DNA of 64,000 bases from Setoptus koraiensis (taxonomy: Eukaryota > Arthropoda): NCBI GenBank assembly GCA_048013815.1, contig CM106585.1, forward strand, positions 11,780,001-11,844,000. Direction: 5' to 3'. Under the pieces are notes generated by a model, which worked only from the letters and a program-made list of their open reading frames with translations, had not been told where the DNA came from and did no database searches. Positions within the stretch are counted from its first letter, which is position 1, and the number at the start of each line of letters is the position of its first letter. A program made the translations under genes and the position numbers. Positions 32,916-46,095 of this stretch are shown here, piece after piece.

Positions 32916-34405
32916 CGTCGGCCGGGTTCTCGCCGGCCGACTGCGGGCCCACTGTCGCAATTTGCAGCGTTTATGTCGCTGCCCAAAAAAGTTTCGAAAA
33001 GCGAATCCCAGACCGAGCGCACAACTGCCGGCAACTCTCCGGTGTGTCATATGAGACACTTTTTCAATTGTTTTCTTTGCCTCTGTCGCTGCTATTTTTT
33101 CTGCCATTCTGCGCCTCTATTATCTGCTGGCGCGCCGTTGGCAGCCCGGCCGTCCGCTCATTCATTCTTTGGGCCGTTCATTCAAAATTCATTTGCTGGC
33201 CATAAATTCCTGGCGCTGCCACTGCTCGTTTCCCTCTCGCCACTGGGCCAATCACTGCTGCCGGCCGGCCGGCCGTTCGCCTCTGCCGCTGCAAACAAGT
33301 TCCTATTGACGCTGCTGCGAACGCTTCGAACGCTGCGTTCGCTGCGAACGCCTCGAACGAGAACACAATGCAACGGCGATGACAGCGGCAGACGCAGCGG
33401 CCGGACGAAGGCGACGATAGCCTAATGATGATGAGCGCTCTATTAGTGCGGCCATAGTGCACAATAATTCCATTGTTGTCGCTTCTTCGCTCGCCTCTCG
33501 TTCGCTTCTTCGTGGCCCTTTCTTCTTCGTCGTCCTTCTCTCGCGGCGATTGGCTCGTCGGTTGGCGCTGCTCGCAACCCGACAGCCGACAGCCAATTGC
33601 CGGCCAGTTGCCAGCAATCACAAGCGAACCATCGCCAGCAACCGCCGACAACGGGCCGAGAAGCCGGCCGAGAAATTAGCCCCATTAATGGGCACCGTTG
33701 TTGGCACTTTCACACCGGACAATGTGGCACAATTTGTACGCCAAAAGTACCAAAAGTACCAAGAGTAAATGTGAAAAAACACTAAAAAATCAATGCAAAA
33801 GTTGGCTCAACGCAAAAGTGGCGCAGCGTGCGCGATTGTTTCGGCGCAGTGTGCCGCTCTTGCGCAGTGTGCCGAAACAGTATGGCTGGCGAGTGCGGAG
33901 ATTCGGGTGCGAGCGACGCTCACCAACGGCACAGTGCGGCGGCCAGTGTGGACAAATTGTGATTTATCGCAAACAATCGCGATTTATTCTCATTTTATCT
34001 GGTCAATGTTGTGCCAACAAAATAGGATAAAATAACAATATTGAGCCTGGCACCGATCGGCTACCGGCGGCCGCTCGTGTCATTCACTCATTTCATTTAC
34101 CTGTTAACGGCCGCTATTCATGGCGGCTTATTGGCACGGCGGTAGCGCCACCTGTTGAGGGGTGGCGGTTTGGTGGTGCTGGCCAGCGACTTGCGTCACT
34201 GTCGTGACGAGAGTCTCGTCGCCAGCCAGTGCTGCCTACCGAGCGACAGAGGAAGCGAGCAGACTGGAGAGCGGATAAAGGGCGCACAATGCGAGTTAAA
34301 AGGAGCGAGAAAAGTCAAGTGGCGAGACGAAAAGAGGCCAAAGTTTTGTTCGTTTGGCCGGCTTGAGCGGCACACGCCCACACGACAGCAGCGACAGGTT
34401 GTTTG

Positions 34406-34538
34406 TTGACGTTGTTGTCGTTGCTGCTGTTGTTGTCGTTGCTGTCGTTGTTGTTGTTGTTGTTGCTGTTGTCGTTGTTGTTGTTGTGGCTGGCTTGCGC
34501 ACTGGCGATAAACAAGTTGTTGTTGTTGTTGTTGTGGA
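34406..34538 (-). repeat. CAA/CAG tract (minus sense)
   Basis: GTTGTTGTCGTTGCT triplets, interrupted near 34490 by unique sequence. Confidence 0.85.
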
Positions 34539-34859
34539 CATGCAGTTTGAGCGGCCATTTGTTGTCACCAAATAGGCAAACACATTGAACACGGTGCAGG
34601 CCAGTCTGAAAGTTGCTCGCTGGTCAGCTGACGACCACGACGATTAGCGACACACAGGTAGGCAGCAGACGGGCCGACTGAATGAAAGAAAGATTTTTCC
34701 GCATAGTGTGTTACGCAACCATAAATCTTCTCCTTGTCGCTTATTGCTATTATATAACCATATATATATATACGCTTTGCTATATTTGCGCTGGCCGCGG
34801 CACGCAGCGCTTACCTGTTTCGTTTCGGCGCTCACTCCCACTATTTTGGTTGACAGTTG

Positions 34860-34960
34860 ACCAGCTGATTAGCTGACCAGCCGACCAGCCGACCAGCCGA
34901 CCAGCCGACCAGCTGACCAGTTGAACAGTTGACCAGGTGACCAGTCGAACAGTTGAGCAG
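34860..34960 (+). repeat. 9-bp minisatellite (GACCAGCCG)
   Basis: About eleven copies grading from GACCAGCCG to GACCAGTTG and GAACAGTTG. Confidence 0.85.
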
Positions 34961-35370
34961 CAAAATAGTGCTAATTCAATAATGACGCAATGCAATAAAT
35001 AAATAGATGATACATTTGTCTATTTGTTGTTGTTGTTGTTGTGCAATTGTGTGTTTGTATATTTCTTCAGTGTGACTTGCTGTGGTCGGCTCTTTAATCT
35101 AATGGCCACTTGTTACTGCAATCTGTGACATGTCTGCGATATCTGGCTGCGATATCACGGCTCAACTGGCCCAACGATGGCTCATTTTCTCAAATTGCGT
35201 AATGCCAATTCGACAAGACAGACACAGAGACAGAGAGAGTCAAGGTGATGCCATTAGGCACATGACGCAACAACTGGCTATTTTTAGCCAGTTGCAGGCG
35301 CACAATTCAGCCATTTAGCCGCACCATTTAGTGGCGAGATCTATGGCGGCGCTATGGGTCTCACTCCCAC

Positions 35371-35383
35371 GGGTCACTGACCC
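35371..35383. promoter_or_regulatory. Perfect IR1 nuclear-receptor palindrome, ecdysone-response-element type
   Basis: GGGTCACTGACCC is two GGGTCA half-sites inverted with one spacer base and satisfies the EcR/USP consensus RGKTCANTGAMCY exactly. It stands alone in non-repetitive DNA. Function is inferred from the motif only. Confidence 0.5.
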
Positions 35384-35747
35384 AGGGGCGCGTCGCGTTA
35401 ATTAATGGTCGACTGGGAGCACCTTCGGCTGACATGCTGTCGTGACGTTTGAAGTTCGAGCTGCTCGATTTGTGCGAGTTACAAACGAGTCAACAAATAG
35501 ACCAACAGCAACGGCCACATACGGCGAAACGAGAGCGAATCGAGAGCGATTCGAGAGCGATTCGAGAGCGAACATTCGCCGTGGTCGCCGAACAGGTATT
35601 CGCGGCGACATTCTTGGCGCAGAGACATTTTACACAGTGGACACATTATCGCCACTGCCACTCATTCCAATATTCAGCTTCAGTGTGACACTGAGCGTCG
35701 CCGACTCCCCCGCCGCAAAATGCCCGCTCCAAATGACGCAACGAAAC

Positions 35748-35820
35748 GATGCACCGAATGATGCACCGAATGATGCACCGAATGATGCACCGAATGATGC
35801 AACGAATGATGCAACGCAAT
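35748..35820 (+). repeat. 12-bp minisatellite (GATGCACCGAAT)
   Basis: Six copies; ATGCAC starts at 35749, 35761, 35773 and 35785, with ATGCAA in the last copies. Confidence 0.9.
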
Positions 35821-35973
35821 GGCGAGGCGAGGCGCGCCAAGCCGGCCGCAGCTTGGCTCGATAGAGTCGAGTTCGCCGGCTCCGAACGCGGCCGACGGTC
35901 GTCACCGCTTCGCGCTTCTCGCCGCCGTCTCAATGTCACAGTGTCGAAATGTCACAGTGCCGAGATGCCGCCA

Positions 35974-36043
35974 TGTCCGAACGTCCGAACGTCCGAACGT
36001 CCGAACGTCCGAACGTCCGAACGTCCGAACGTCCGAATGTCCG
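35974..36043 (+). repeat. 8-bp minisatellite (GTCCGAAC)
   Basis: Nearly nine exact copies, then one GTCCGAAT and a decaying tail. Confidence 0.9.
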
Positions 36044-36837
36044 AGTTTCAGAACGTCGGAACGTCGAAATACGTTCGAATGTCAAAGTTTCAATCCGAAA
36101 AGCATTCGAACGAAAATTGTCGCTCAATTGTGTCGCATGTCAAGCCTCAATTACCGAAGCTGCGCTGGGCCTGGCTTCCGGTCTGGCCCGGGCCGCCGCA
36201 CACTGGCCGAAGTCGGGCCGTTGCCGGCTCCTGTGCCCGTAGCCGCGCGCGACGACCGGCTACACAGCGGTGGAAACCGGCCACGGGCACACTGACCGAA
36301 ATGGGGAGCGCCGCTTCCGCTGCGCCAGTCTCACAGTGCTGCCAAGCTGTGCCAGGTTGACCGCGCCAGTGCTGTGCCAGTGTCACCGCGCCAGTGTGAG
36401 AGCCGTCGGCTAATGATGGGGGCGCCCTCCGCTGACAGCGGCCTCGACGAGCCGGCCAATGGCGCTGTGAGCCGGCTCGAGCTGGTCGGCGGCGGCTCGG
36501 GCGATTGGCGGCGGCTCGGCGGCAATTCCGATGGTCGGCAGCGGCAATTCCGACGGTCGGCAGCGGGGGCGGCGCCGCCGGCTCGTTTCACGGCCCGTCG
36601 ATTCAAGTGGAAAGGGTGCCCCTGTGTGCGGCACATGAGAGGCAAACCGGCGCTCGGGTGACACGGCCACTGACCGCCCGACAACCTGTGCGATATCCGC
36701 CCGCGAGCTTCGACGCGGGCCGGCGCTGGATGCGACGCGGGCGCATGTGGGCGACCTTGCGAGTGGCCCAAATTAGACCACCTTCACTCTCGCTGCCCGA
36801 AGCGCTTGTTTGTTCGCTGGAGCGAGAGGGCGACCTT

Positions 36838-36952
36838 GCCGTCGTTGTTGTCGGTGTCGCCGTTGTTGCTGTCGGCGCGGTTGTTGTTGTCGTCGTTGCT
36901 GTTGCTGTCGTTGTTGTTGCTGTCGTTGCTGTTGCTGTCGTTGTTGTTGCCG
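36838..36952 (-). repeat. CAA/CAG tract (minus sense)
   Basis: GTTGTTGCTGTCGTT triplets, open in several frames. Confidence 0.85.
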
Positions 36953-37359
36953 GACGCGGTCTGAACGCTCACGATAGCTAAGTGATCGGACGGAGCGTAT
37001 GTAAATTCGGCCGGCGAGCCGGCCGCCAAGACCTGTTTGCGGTTGCCGGCCGCCGCTCGGTCGGTCCGCTCGCCGGCGGTTGCCCGAGGCGAATAATTGG
37101 CCCATGGTAATTGGCGGCAATATTTGTATATTGGCTCATGGCGGCAGTCGCCGCAATTCGCCATAGCAAACAAGTGTGCTGTGCGGTGATTTGGTGGGGC
37201 GACGCTCTCTCGCCCGATGCATGCCCGCAGCCGGCCGTCACCGCAAACGATTTATGCCGCTTACCCGGCCGCGCTAATGACAACTATTATTGCATAACTC
37301 TCTCTCTCACTCCGTTTGTAGTCTCTCACTGTGTTCGTATGCAGGCCATATTTTCATTT

Positions 37360-37445
37360 TTTCATGCTCACATTTTATCATTTTCGTGCTCACATTTTAT
37401 CATTTTCGTGCTCACATTTTATCATTTTTATGCTCACATTTTCGT
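37360..37445 (+). repeat. 22-bp T-rich minisatellite, 4 copies
   Basis: TGCTCACATTTT recurs at 37365, 37387, 37409 and 37431. Confidence 0.85.
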
Positions 37446-39092
37446 CTGCGCTCGCAGCATAAACGGCCCGATGCTCGTAAAAGGCGCAGCAACAGTCTGC
37501 CGGCCGCCGAGGTGACCAGTGGCCATAACAGCGATTGTTTGTTTGCGAGCCACTTGTGTGCCACTGACCGTCGGCGACCGACGCAGCGGTCGATAGGTCG
37601 CGCGCGCCGCCATATCGCACCGGCAATTGGTGCCATGCGGCCGGTGCAATATGGAGCCGGACAAGCGAAGAGAACGGCCGGCCAGCGCCGAGGCGAAAAC
37701 GGAAGGAGTTGGCCAAATCAGGCGATGAGTAGGTGATGATGACGATGGCGAAAAAATGAATATTCATACGTGATTACGCCGCTCGTCCGGGGCATGAATA
37801 TAGATGTTTGCGTTAACACATACGTAATGGCTCCGCTGGCATGTCCGTTGGTCATTGTTGCGCTCGGTTCGGTCGGTGCGGCCGCCGACGAATGCGCTCC
37901 GACGCGGCACACGCACGGACGCGGCTTCTGTCCGCTCCGGCCGGGCTTCGGGCGCGATTTTCGCCGCAACTTGCCCGGCGATCTCCGCCGCAACCTGTCC
38001 GGCGACCTCGGCCGCCACCTTTGCTGCAATTTCGCCGCGATTTCGCCGGGCAGGCGATCGCCGGCCGGCTAAATATAGGCCATGCAAATGGCCGAAATCG
38101 TCGGCAAGAGTTAATCGGGCGCACAGTTGAACCGGCGGCGCGGGCGCGTGATTTTTCGTGCGCTCGCCGGGCCGGGCCGGGCCGAGGCCAGCGCTCATGT
38201 GATCGCCTCAATGTGATTGGCGGCCGATGGCGCTCGAGCGGCCGCAATCGGCCCATTGATAGACTCGCCACTCAACTGCGGCCGCCCTTTCCAACAGCAA
38301 GTGGCCGACAGTGGTCCATTCAGCACTAATTCGGCCATTCTGGCCGGCGCACTGCGCCGTAATGAACTGGCTGGACGCAACGGCGCAATAAAGCCAAATA
38401 AATCACCTTAAAGGCAGCGCCTAAATGTGTTTTGGTCGGTGGCGCCACCATTAGTGTCGGTTTCAATCAGGCCGATTCTCGCCGATTGCGGCTGTGCTCG
38501 CCGTCGCGATTGCGTCGCTTCGAATCCGACTCCGAATCGCGGATTGCGAATTGCGAATTTCGAATTTCGAATCGCCACTCCGAATCGCGAATGGCGAATT
38601 TCGAATGGCGAACTCAGAGCCGAGAGCCCGTCCGAGCGCCATTCAAAGCAATCGACCATGGAATTTCGGGCGAGCGCGGCCACATTCGCGCAAGCCCGAA
38701 AGTGGCCGCAGCCCGGCAGTGGCCGGAGTGGCCGCGTCCGAAATGTTGCGCGCAGCCACTCTCGGCGCTCGTTTGGCACGTTATCGGCCGATTGCGCCCG
38801 GCGGGCCGGGCGCGGACGATGCGCCAACCCGAGCAATGACACGCATTGTTGGCACTCGTCGGGCTCGCCGTCCCACTCGCAAGTGCGACTCGCCGATCTG
38901 ACGAGCCAGCCCGACTCGCGAGTCCGACGGCCCGGCAACCTGTCGGCCGGTGCGAGTGAGCGGCTGCTCGGCGAGCACCATCGCGGATCGTTTCGCCGAT
39001 ACTGAATCCGACGATTCGTCGTCCAGTATCATGCGGCATCCGCACCGATCCGCCGCGACGGCAGCAGCGGCAACCACGCCAACGAGCCAACA

Positions 39093-39117
39093 ACGACAGC
39101 AACAACAACAACAACAA

Positions 39118-39170
<53 letters not shown>

Positions 39171-39186
39171 ACAACGACAACAGCAC
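39093..39186 (+). repeat. CAA/CAG tract with CAACAG hexamer run
   Basis: Ends in a run of nearly pure CAACAG units, the cleanest such tract in the window. Confidence 0.85.
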
Positions 39187-41759
39187 AGGTATCGATGTTG
39201 CTCGGCGCTCAATCATTATTTATGCTGGTGGCTCATCGATCATCTCTGGCTCTCGGTCGCTTCTCCGAACGGCCGGCGCCTTCGAACGGCCGGCCAGCCG
39301 AATCACCGGCACGCCCCTCGTCTCCTCATTCAAGCGGTCGGCTCATTTCGGCGGCCGCTCGGTCGCTGGCCGGCACTGCGAAATTGCGCAATTGTGCGCA
39401 ATTGTGCGCAATTGGATGCACGCCGGCGATTGATGCCGATGAAAAATTTCGAGAATCCCATTCTCGGCCGCTGGGCTTGTTGGCTTCTCGGCCTGTCCGG
39501 CCCGGCGCTTCTCTCGCTTGTTGGCCGGCTCGCCGCTTCTTGGCGGCCGCTCTCGACGCGAATCTCGCCGGCCACTCTCGACGGCCAACAGTCGGGCCGG
39601 TCGCGCAAACACGAAATCGCACTTGCGAAATCGTATTTGCGTCGGCGAGCTCGGCACGCTTGCTCGCAACCTGGCTGCATGACGCAACCTATAGGGCAGC
39701 CCGGCAATAATGATACTGCAACCAAATGATAATGCAACTTAATGTGTGTGCAACGCTAACGAGCAGTGATATATATCCGACTTGCAGCGAGTTGTCAGTG
39801 CTCGCTGCCATGATCACTCATCGGGCTCGTCGGGCCGTCGGGCTGGCCGGGCCGTCGGACGCGCACCGACGATAATTGTTTGCCGGCGAGACTCGATTCA
39901 TCACTGCCAAGCGCCGGTCGCCGTCGCTGCCGGTCACTCCTAATTATTATCTAATTAAGCAAATTAACGCGTGCTGTTGGCCGTTGCGATTTCTTTGTTT
40001 TGGGCCGGCCAGCGTTTGCGCCGGCGCTTCTTGTCGGCCCGGCCGGGCTCGTCGCGCTGTTAACAAGTGCGCCGGGCAACACTGTTGCGCGGCTGCCCGC
40101 TCGGCCGGCCCGCCGCAGCGGCCGGCCGCGTCCATTCTGTTGTTTGTCCGCAGCAGACAACAGAATTGATTACAACAGCAACAACAACAACAACAACGAC
40201 ATGATATCAGAGCCGAATTCACCTGTTGTTGTCGCTGGCTGATCGCTGCCGGTCGCTCATGACGCCGACTCGCTCATGATGATTACCCAGAGCGACAGAC
40301 GAACGGCAGATACGATTGCGCAACTGACGGGCATCATGGTAGCGCCGGCTCGCTCATTAGTCCGTCATAATCTCTCATCTTTCTCGTTTCGCTCGGCCGT
40401 TTCGTCTCGTTTAAATTGGCCGACTTTGGTCGTTGTTTATCGCGCCAATTGGCAAATTTCGCTGTCCGTTCGCTGCGAATCGCCGGCCGCCAATTGTCGG
40501 CCCGTCGGCCGCCGATGGTCGGCTCGCCGGCCGGCACTTGTCGGCTCGTCGGCGATTCGCGCCGGCCGGCGGCCGGCTGCCCGATTGCGCGCCGTCCCGC
40601 GCCGGAGCGGCCCGCGAAACTCGATACAGCAGCCAGTCGGCGCAACGGCCAGTCGGTGTGCCGGCCAGTCGATTGAAAAGATGCGAGGCACAGCGCGCCC
40701 ATTTGCACGCTCACTTAGCCCATTCGGAGCAGCGGGCTCATTTGGCTCGTTTAGCGGCCGCATTTTAGCGCATTGCTCGGCGCGCACTAATTGCTCCAGT
40801 TGCCAAATTGAGCTGTGGCGCGGCTCGATTGAGCCGCTCAATTTGAGAGCGAGCACAGATTCGTCGTCATGATGATATGACGTAATATGCGCGATATAAG
40901 ATGATCGTCGCACATTGTGAGAGATTATGATGATAACAATTGCGTCATACCGTCGGCCGCCGCCGTCGTTGCGTCACACAGCCACCGCCAGTCATGTCAG
41001 CCGGTCGTGTAATGGGCCGGCCTAATGACCCGCTCAGACACCTCGGCGACTCCTGTGCCGGCGTCGGGCCGCCACTGGTCACTGACGGACACTGTGCCGA
41101 GACCGAGCGGCGATTGTGTGCGCCGGCCGTCCGTTAGCGCGCTCGGCCGGATTAAAACATCGTCGTCGTCGCTGTCGGTGATGATTTTGAGACAGGCGCG
41201 CAAAAAAGCGTGACAATCGAAGTGAGATGAGATCGTGATTATTTCGTTATTCTTGCCGGCCCGTCTGTCGACTCGCCGCTCGCTGGCCCGGCCAACCGGC
41301 CGAACCGGCCAAACTGGCCAAACCGGCGGCCCAGCAAACCGGCCGGACCGCTGGCGTACCGAGACGGCGCAACACGCCGGCCGACGCCCGCTCTGGCGTG
41401 TAATGATGGCCGGCATTACATAATTTGGCCGCGTTTGTGCGCACGGCCGCAAGCGCTGGGCCGGCCGCCGACTGGCCAGCGCAGCGGCCCGCTGACCAGC
41501 GGCGCAGGTCATCGCCGGGCACAGCCAGTGGTCATGTTGCGCAGTTAGTGGTCACTTTGCGCGCTTCGCTGCACACCAGCGGGCGGACCACTTGTTGTGC
41601 TTGTTCGTACGTCGCCGTTTGTCTCGCCGTTTGGCCGGCGACATGGCGATATGGCGAGACGGCATACTTATTGAGCTGTTACTGCCCGTCGGCCTATATC
41701 GGCCGCGGCCGCTCTCGGGCCGGCCGGGCTCCGGCCGGCCAGTGCAACAGTGCGGGCCC

Positions 41760-41775
41760 CGCGGTCCGGACCGCG
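41760..41775. repeat. 16-bp perfect GC palindrome
   Basis: CGCGGTCCGGACCGCG, in a CpG-dense stretch. Confidence 0.7.
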
Positions 41776-44398
41776 CGCAGACCGCTTCTATGTGCGCTGA
41801 CACTGGCCGACACTGTCTGCCAGAGTCTGGCGACCAGACGCAGCGCCGCCGCCGTCGCGGCTTGTCGGGCGTGCCGGACTCGGGCGGCCGGAGTGTGGCG
41901 CGGCGGCCGGCCGACCTTGGCCGGGTAACGCACGAGCTGCTAGCGGGCGCACATTAATTAGCTGGCCGAATCCTTTGTTTTAATTCACAGTTGTTGCGCA
42001 ACAACTGGCTGTCAGTCGTTTTATTTTTGTTGTTGTTTTGTTTTATTTTCGTTTTATTTTTATTCTTATTCTGTGTTTTATTTCATTCTGTTCTGTTTGG
42101 CCGTTGCCTTTATGCGTTCGCCATTCACACTGCGCAGCCGTCCACTCGCTGGCTGGCCGCGGCCGCGATCCGCCGAGCTAGCGAGATGGCGCAAGATAAT
42201 GGCCAGTCGTGATGGTCAATCCCATTCGCTGTTGTTTGGCCGGAGTGGCCGGAGTGGCCGAGCGGCCCGACGGGCTGGCACAAACACACAAAAGAGGCAG
42301 CATCCGCTCGCCGATACGAGTATTGCCCGGCTGGCACACACAAAACACAATTGGTCTCGCGAGCGCCGGCCACGGCTACCCGCCGGACAATACTCGGCAA
42401 CTCGCAGCTTCATTAGCATATTGTAATTGATACAGCTGCTCGCCAGTTGCGTAACCATGCAACAGCGCCGGCCCGAACACAACAGGTGATTCGGTGTTGC
42501 GCACATGGCACAATTGGCACAAACAATTGTTCCTGTTGCACCTGTAACCTGTTGTCCCGTGCCGTGCCGTGTCTGCCGCGCCGCTGCCCCGCACGCCGGG
42601 CCGGCGCGGCCAGAGGCCAGAGCGCGGTGTCCCAGTTGAAATTGATACGGCACCATTGTGCCCGTCACAGTGGCCGCGCTGGCCAGCGGTCGGTTGCTCC
42701 GGCCAGCGGTCGGTTGCGCGCACGCACACGCCGTCGGCCGGCCGACCGGCCGGCTACCCGCTGTGCCGATCGACACTGGCGAGCCAGTGTTGGCATGTTG
42801 TAAACACCAGTCGGCCGCAGCACGTGTGGAAGCGGCGCTCTGTGCGGCGCTGCGCGCCAACAGTTGGCACAGTTCCCGCGGCCGGCCAACGTCCGCGGCG
42901 CCTGTCGGGGCAGCGCAGTTGCACAACAACCGCGGCCCGACCGCCGAACAGGTGACGTTGATTGACAGCCGCGCGTCACAGGGGCACGACATTGATGCGC
43001 GCAGCGATGCCCGGCGCTCGACGCGGCTGTTGCCGTTGTCGCTCACACAACAGCGACCGACTCGCCCGAACCGGGTCGGTTGCTTGCCCGGCCAGCCGGA
43101 CGGCGGCACAGCGCTGCGCGTGTGCCGAGCGGCGGCGGTCTCGGCTCGTCAATCCCGAGCGAATTCGGGCCGTCGATGTGCGCCGGTCGCGGCGCTCGCT
43201 GGCCCGAATTCGCAGCCCGGCGCGGTTGCGATCGTTGCGACTCTGGCGACTCTGGCGATCGGTGCGGTTGTTGCGCGGCCGCAGCTCGACATGCAGCGCC
43301 TGTGACGCGCCAGAGTCGGTCGGACAGGCCGCCGACGGCCGGACAGCGGCCGAAAAGTGACGTTAATTAAACTGCGCTGCCACTTGTCGGTCGGGCGCGC
43401 GCGGCCGCTCGTCGACAGCGGCCACTGACAATGCCCGACAAAAATGCGGCCCTGTCGCGAACCGCGACCCGCAATCGCCAGCTCGGGCTCGTTGCGACCA
43501 GCCCGGAATTTGACCGGCCAGCGGCCCGCTCGCCGCTGCGACCGAACGCTGGCCGCTCGCCGCGGCGATACCGCGGTTCCATTGATTGCGCAATTGTGTT
43601 GCGCCTTGTTTTAATTGCGCGCCAGCGGTGGCTCGCATCAGAGTCGCACCGGAGTCGCGTCACAGTGATGAGGCGCTCCGATGCGAGACTCCGACGATCA
43701 GATTGTTGGTCGAGGCCGGCCGGCGAGACGGGCGCAAATGGCAGTTTATTTGCATACCGCGCGATGATTGTTTGGCCGGCCAGCAGCACACCCATCGGCG
43801 CAACAGCAACAATAATTAATTATTGCTGTTGCTAATTGTTTGTTTTGTTGTTTGCTGCTTGTTTGCGCCGCCGATACAAGTGCGTCGATACAATGCGCCG
43901 TTGATAGCTCGACGAGTGTGTCAACACTGGCCGATAGTTGCAGCTCATGCCACAACAGCGCTGACGCAACGCAAACACAAAGCCACCACTGCGGACCGAT
44001 GCTGACCAGTGCTGACCAGTGCTGACCAATGCTGCGCCCGTGCCCACTCCATTCCGGCACAATGGTAATTAGCAGTTAACCTTGATATGGCCTGATATGG
44101 CCCGATCAACGGCAGAGAATCTGACGCAACGCTCTGACTGCAACGGGCAACGGGCAACGGCACTCGCCAGGTGAGTTGCCAATTAAAAGGTGCTGATTAA
44201 TTACGGCCGCGTCGGCTCTTCGCCAGCAATGAGCCGGCCCATGCGATGGCCGGCCAATCAGCGAGCCACTCGATGGGCCGAACAAAGGCCGGCTGGCTGG
44301 ATCGAGCGAACAGAAACGGCCAATTGTGTCTAGTTAACATGAGCTTGCTGTTTGTTTTGGTCGGTCGCACACAATATCCGTACTACGCATTCCGTAGA

Positions 44399-44433
44399 GA
44401 ATATCTGGCCAACTTTACGGTGGCCAGATATTC
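44399..44433. repeat. Perfect 13-bp-arm hairpin
   Basis: GAATATCTGGCCA (44399-44411) and its exact reverse complement (44421-44433) flank a 9-base loop. Confidence 0.8.
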
Positions 44434-45341
44434 GCACAGTCCCGGCAATGCCGTCGCCAAGACGTAAATTTACGACTGAATCCAATGGCAGACGCTTTCG
44501 GCCAGCTTGCAGCGCCGCCAATAGCTCGCGGGCGACCAGCGAGCCACCCAACAGCCGCTCACCTGTCGCAATTCGCCTGTCGCAGTTTACCTGCCGAGAG
44601 CGACCGGTTGTGGCTCGCCAGACTCGGCTGTCGTTGGACTGTTGATTGGGCGGCCCGACGCCGACAGCGACCAGTATGCGCGGCTCGTGCGTCCGACGGC
44701 ACGTCGCCGTCGGCCCCAGAAACGACGAGACGCGCCGGAAATGACGAGGGCAGCCGTTTCGCGCCCTTTCCGAAACTGGCCGGGCGGCACGCATGCGCCG
44801 GGCCCGGCGCGATTTGTTTTGCATATTGGCAGCATTGGCAGCATTGGCAGTGTTGGCGCATAATTAGCCGCTCCGGAAATGATAATGTCGCGCGCAAATT
44901 ATCGGCCCGTTAGTGCGGCCGCGTTCGAGAGGCACTTGTTGTTGTTGTTGTTGTTGCGACTTGCGCTCACAGTCACTGTCAGAGGTGAAGGTCAATGACT
45001 TGTGGGCGATCGGCGAGAGTGAGCGATGATTTTCACTCGTTGCTCATCTAATTGATGAATATTTATGATTATGTTTGCAACGTGAATACCATTAAATGTA
45101 GCGGTTGCTATATTTAGCAGGCGCCAACAGCGGCCGCTAATGCATTTAGCTGCAGCACACACACTTGCTGCTGCTGCAGCTTGCTGTAAATGCTGTAGTG
45201 TGCAAGCAAGCATGTTTAATTATTAGCGTCATTATCATGCAAAAGTCAACCGTTTTAATCCATTCATAAACACGATCAGCTGATTGCGCCAAGCTGGCAA
45301 TGGCCGTGATGTCATCTGCTGCTGCTGCTGCCGGCGCCAAC

Positions 45342-45411
45342 GACAGCAACAACGGCAACAACAGCGGCAACAACAACACGGCAACAACAACACGGCAACA
45401 ACAACAACATG
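45342..45411 (+). repeat. CAA/CGG trinucleotide tract
   Basis: CAACAACGGCAACAA-type triplets in AT-richer surroundings. Confidence 0.8.
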
Positions 45412-45895
45412 AACATGAATGAAAATAAACAAACAGACGGACGAGCAAACAAAAAAGGAACATAGTAATAAATAAATAAATATATTCAAATATGCAAATT
45501 ATATGCACGCGCTTTCTCCTATCACCAAACAACTTTCTTTGCCGGCTCCACTGACACACTCGCAAGCGCAGTATCTAGTTCAAAGTCAATGCAACTTGAT
45601 ACACTGATGCCGCACACAAACTAGTCACTTCACTATCCGCGCCGCGGCCAACTGATGCGGGCCGACACTGCGCCGACCGACGTTTCCGCTACCGGCTCAC
45701 CTGTGTGTCCGGCTGCCACTGACAGCGGTCAGCTGAGGGTCAGCCGGACAGCGCTATGCAAAACGTCGGGCCAACTGTTTGTGTGTTAGCCGCAGATTGA
45801 GCCATTAATTAGATTGACCGTTAGGCGCCTCTCAGTCTGTCGTCGGCCACTTGCTGCAGTCACCACTGTCTGTCGTATGCTAATGGGCAAATCAC

Positions 45896-45935
<40 letters not shown>

Positions 45936-46095
45936 TGCTCGAATACGACACACACACACACCGCCGGAATGCGACACACGCACTCGAGTGCGAGATAATT
46001 GAATTGGCACCAATCACCACGGGCGCCTCATTATCGACAGCTGACTGTGACCGGACAAACACGATACACGCCGCAAGCAATTGAGCGGCTGACAC

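Larger units (their letters stand above)
32001..42000. other. Intergenic region, no recognisable gene
   Basis: Non-coding sequence with dense minisatellites (32790-32915, 34860-34960, 35748-35820, 35974-36043, 37360-37445), CAA/TTG tracts, a CACGTG-bearing hairpin (32576-32618) and an ecdysone-receptor-type palindrome (35371-35383). A POU octamer is at 38082-38089. TGACGCAA words cluster at 34983, 35263 and 35734. Nothing is recognisable in 39800-42000 apart from short GC-rich palindromes. Confidence 0.6.

Noticed and set aside
32465-33425. Several overlapping 190-235 codon frames on both strands
   Set aside because: The 12-bp array keeps all frames open (RERERE, FEFAFE, RVRVRV), a signature of repeat, not coding.
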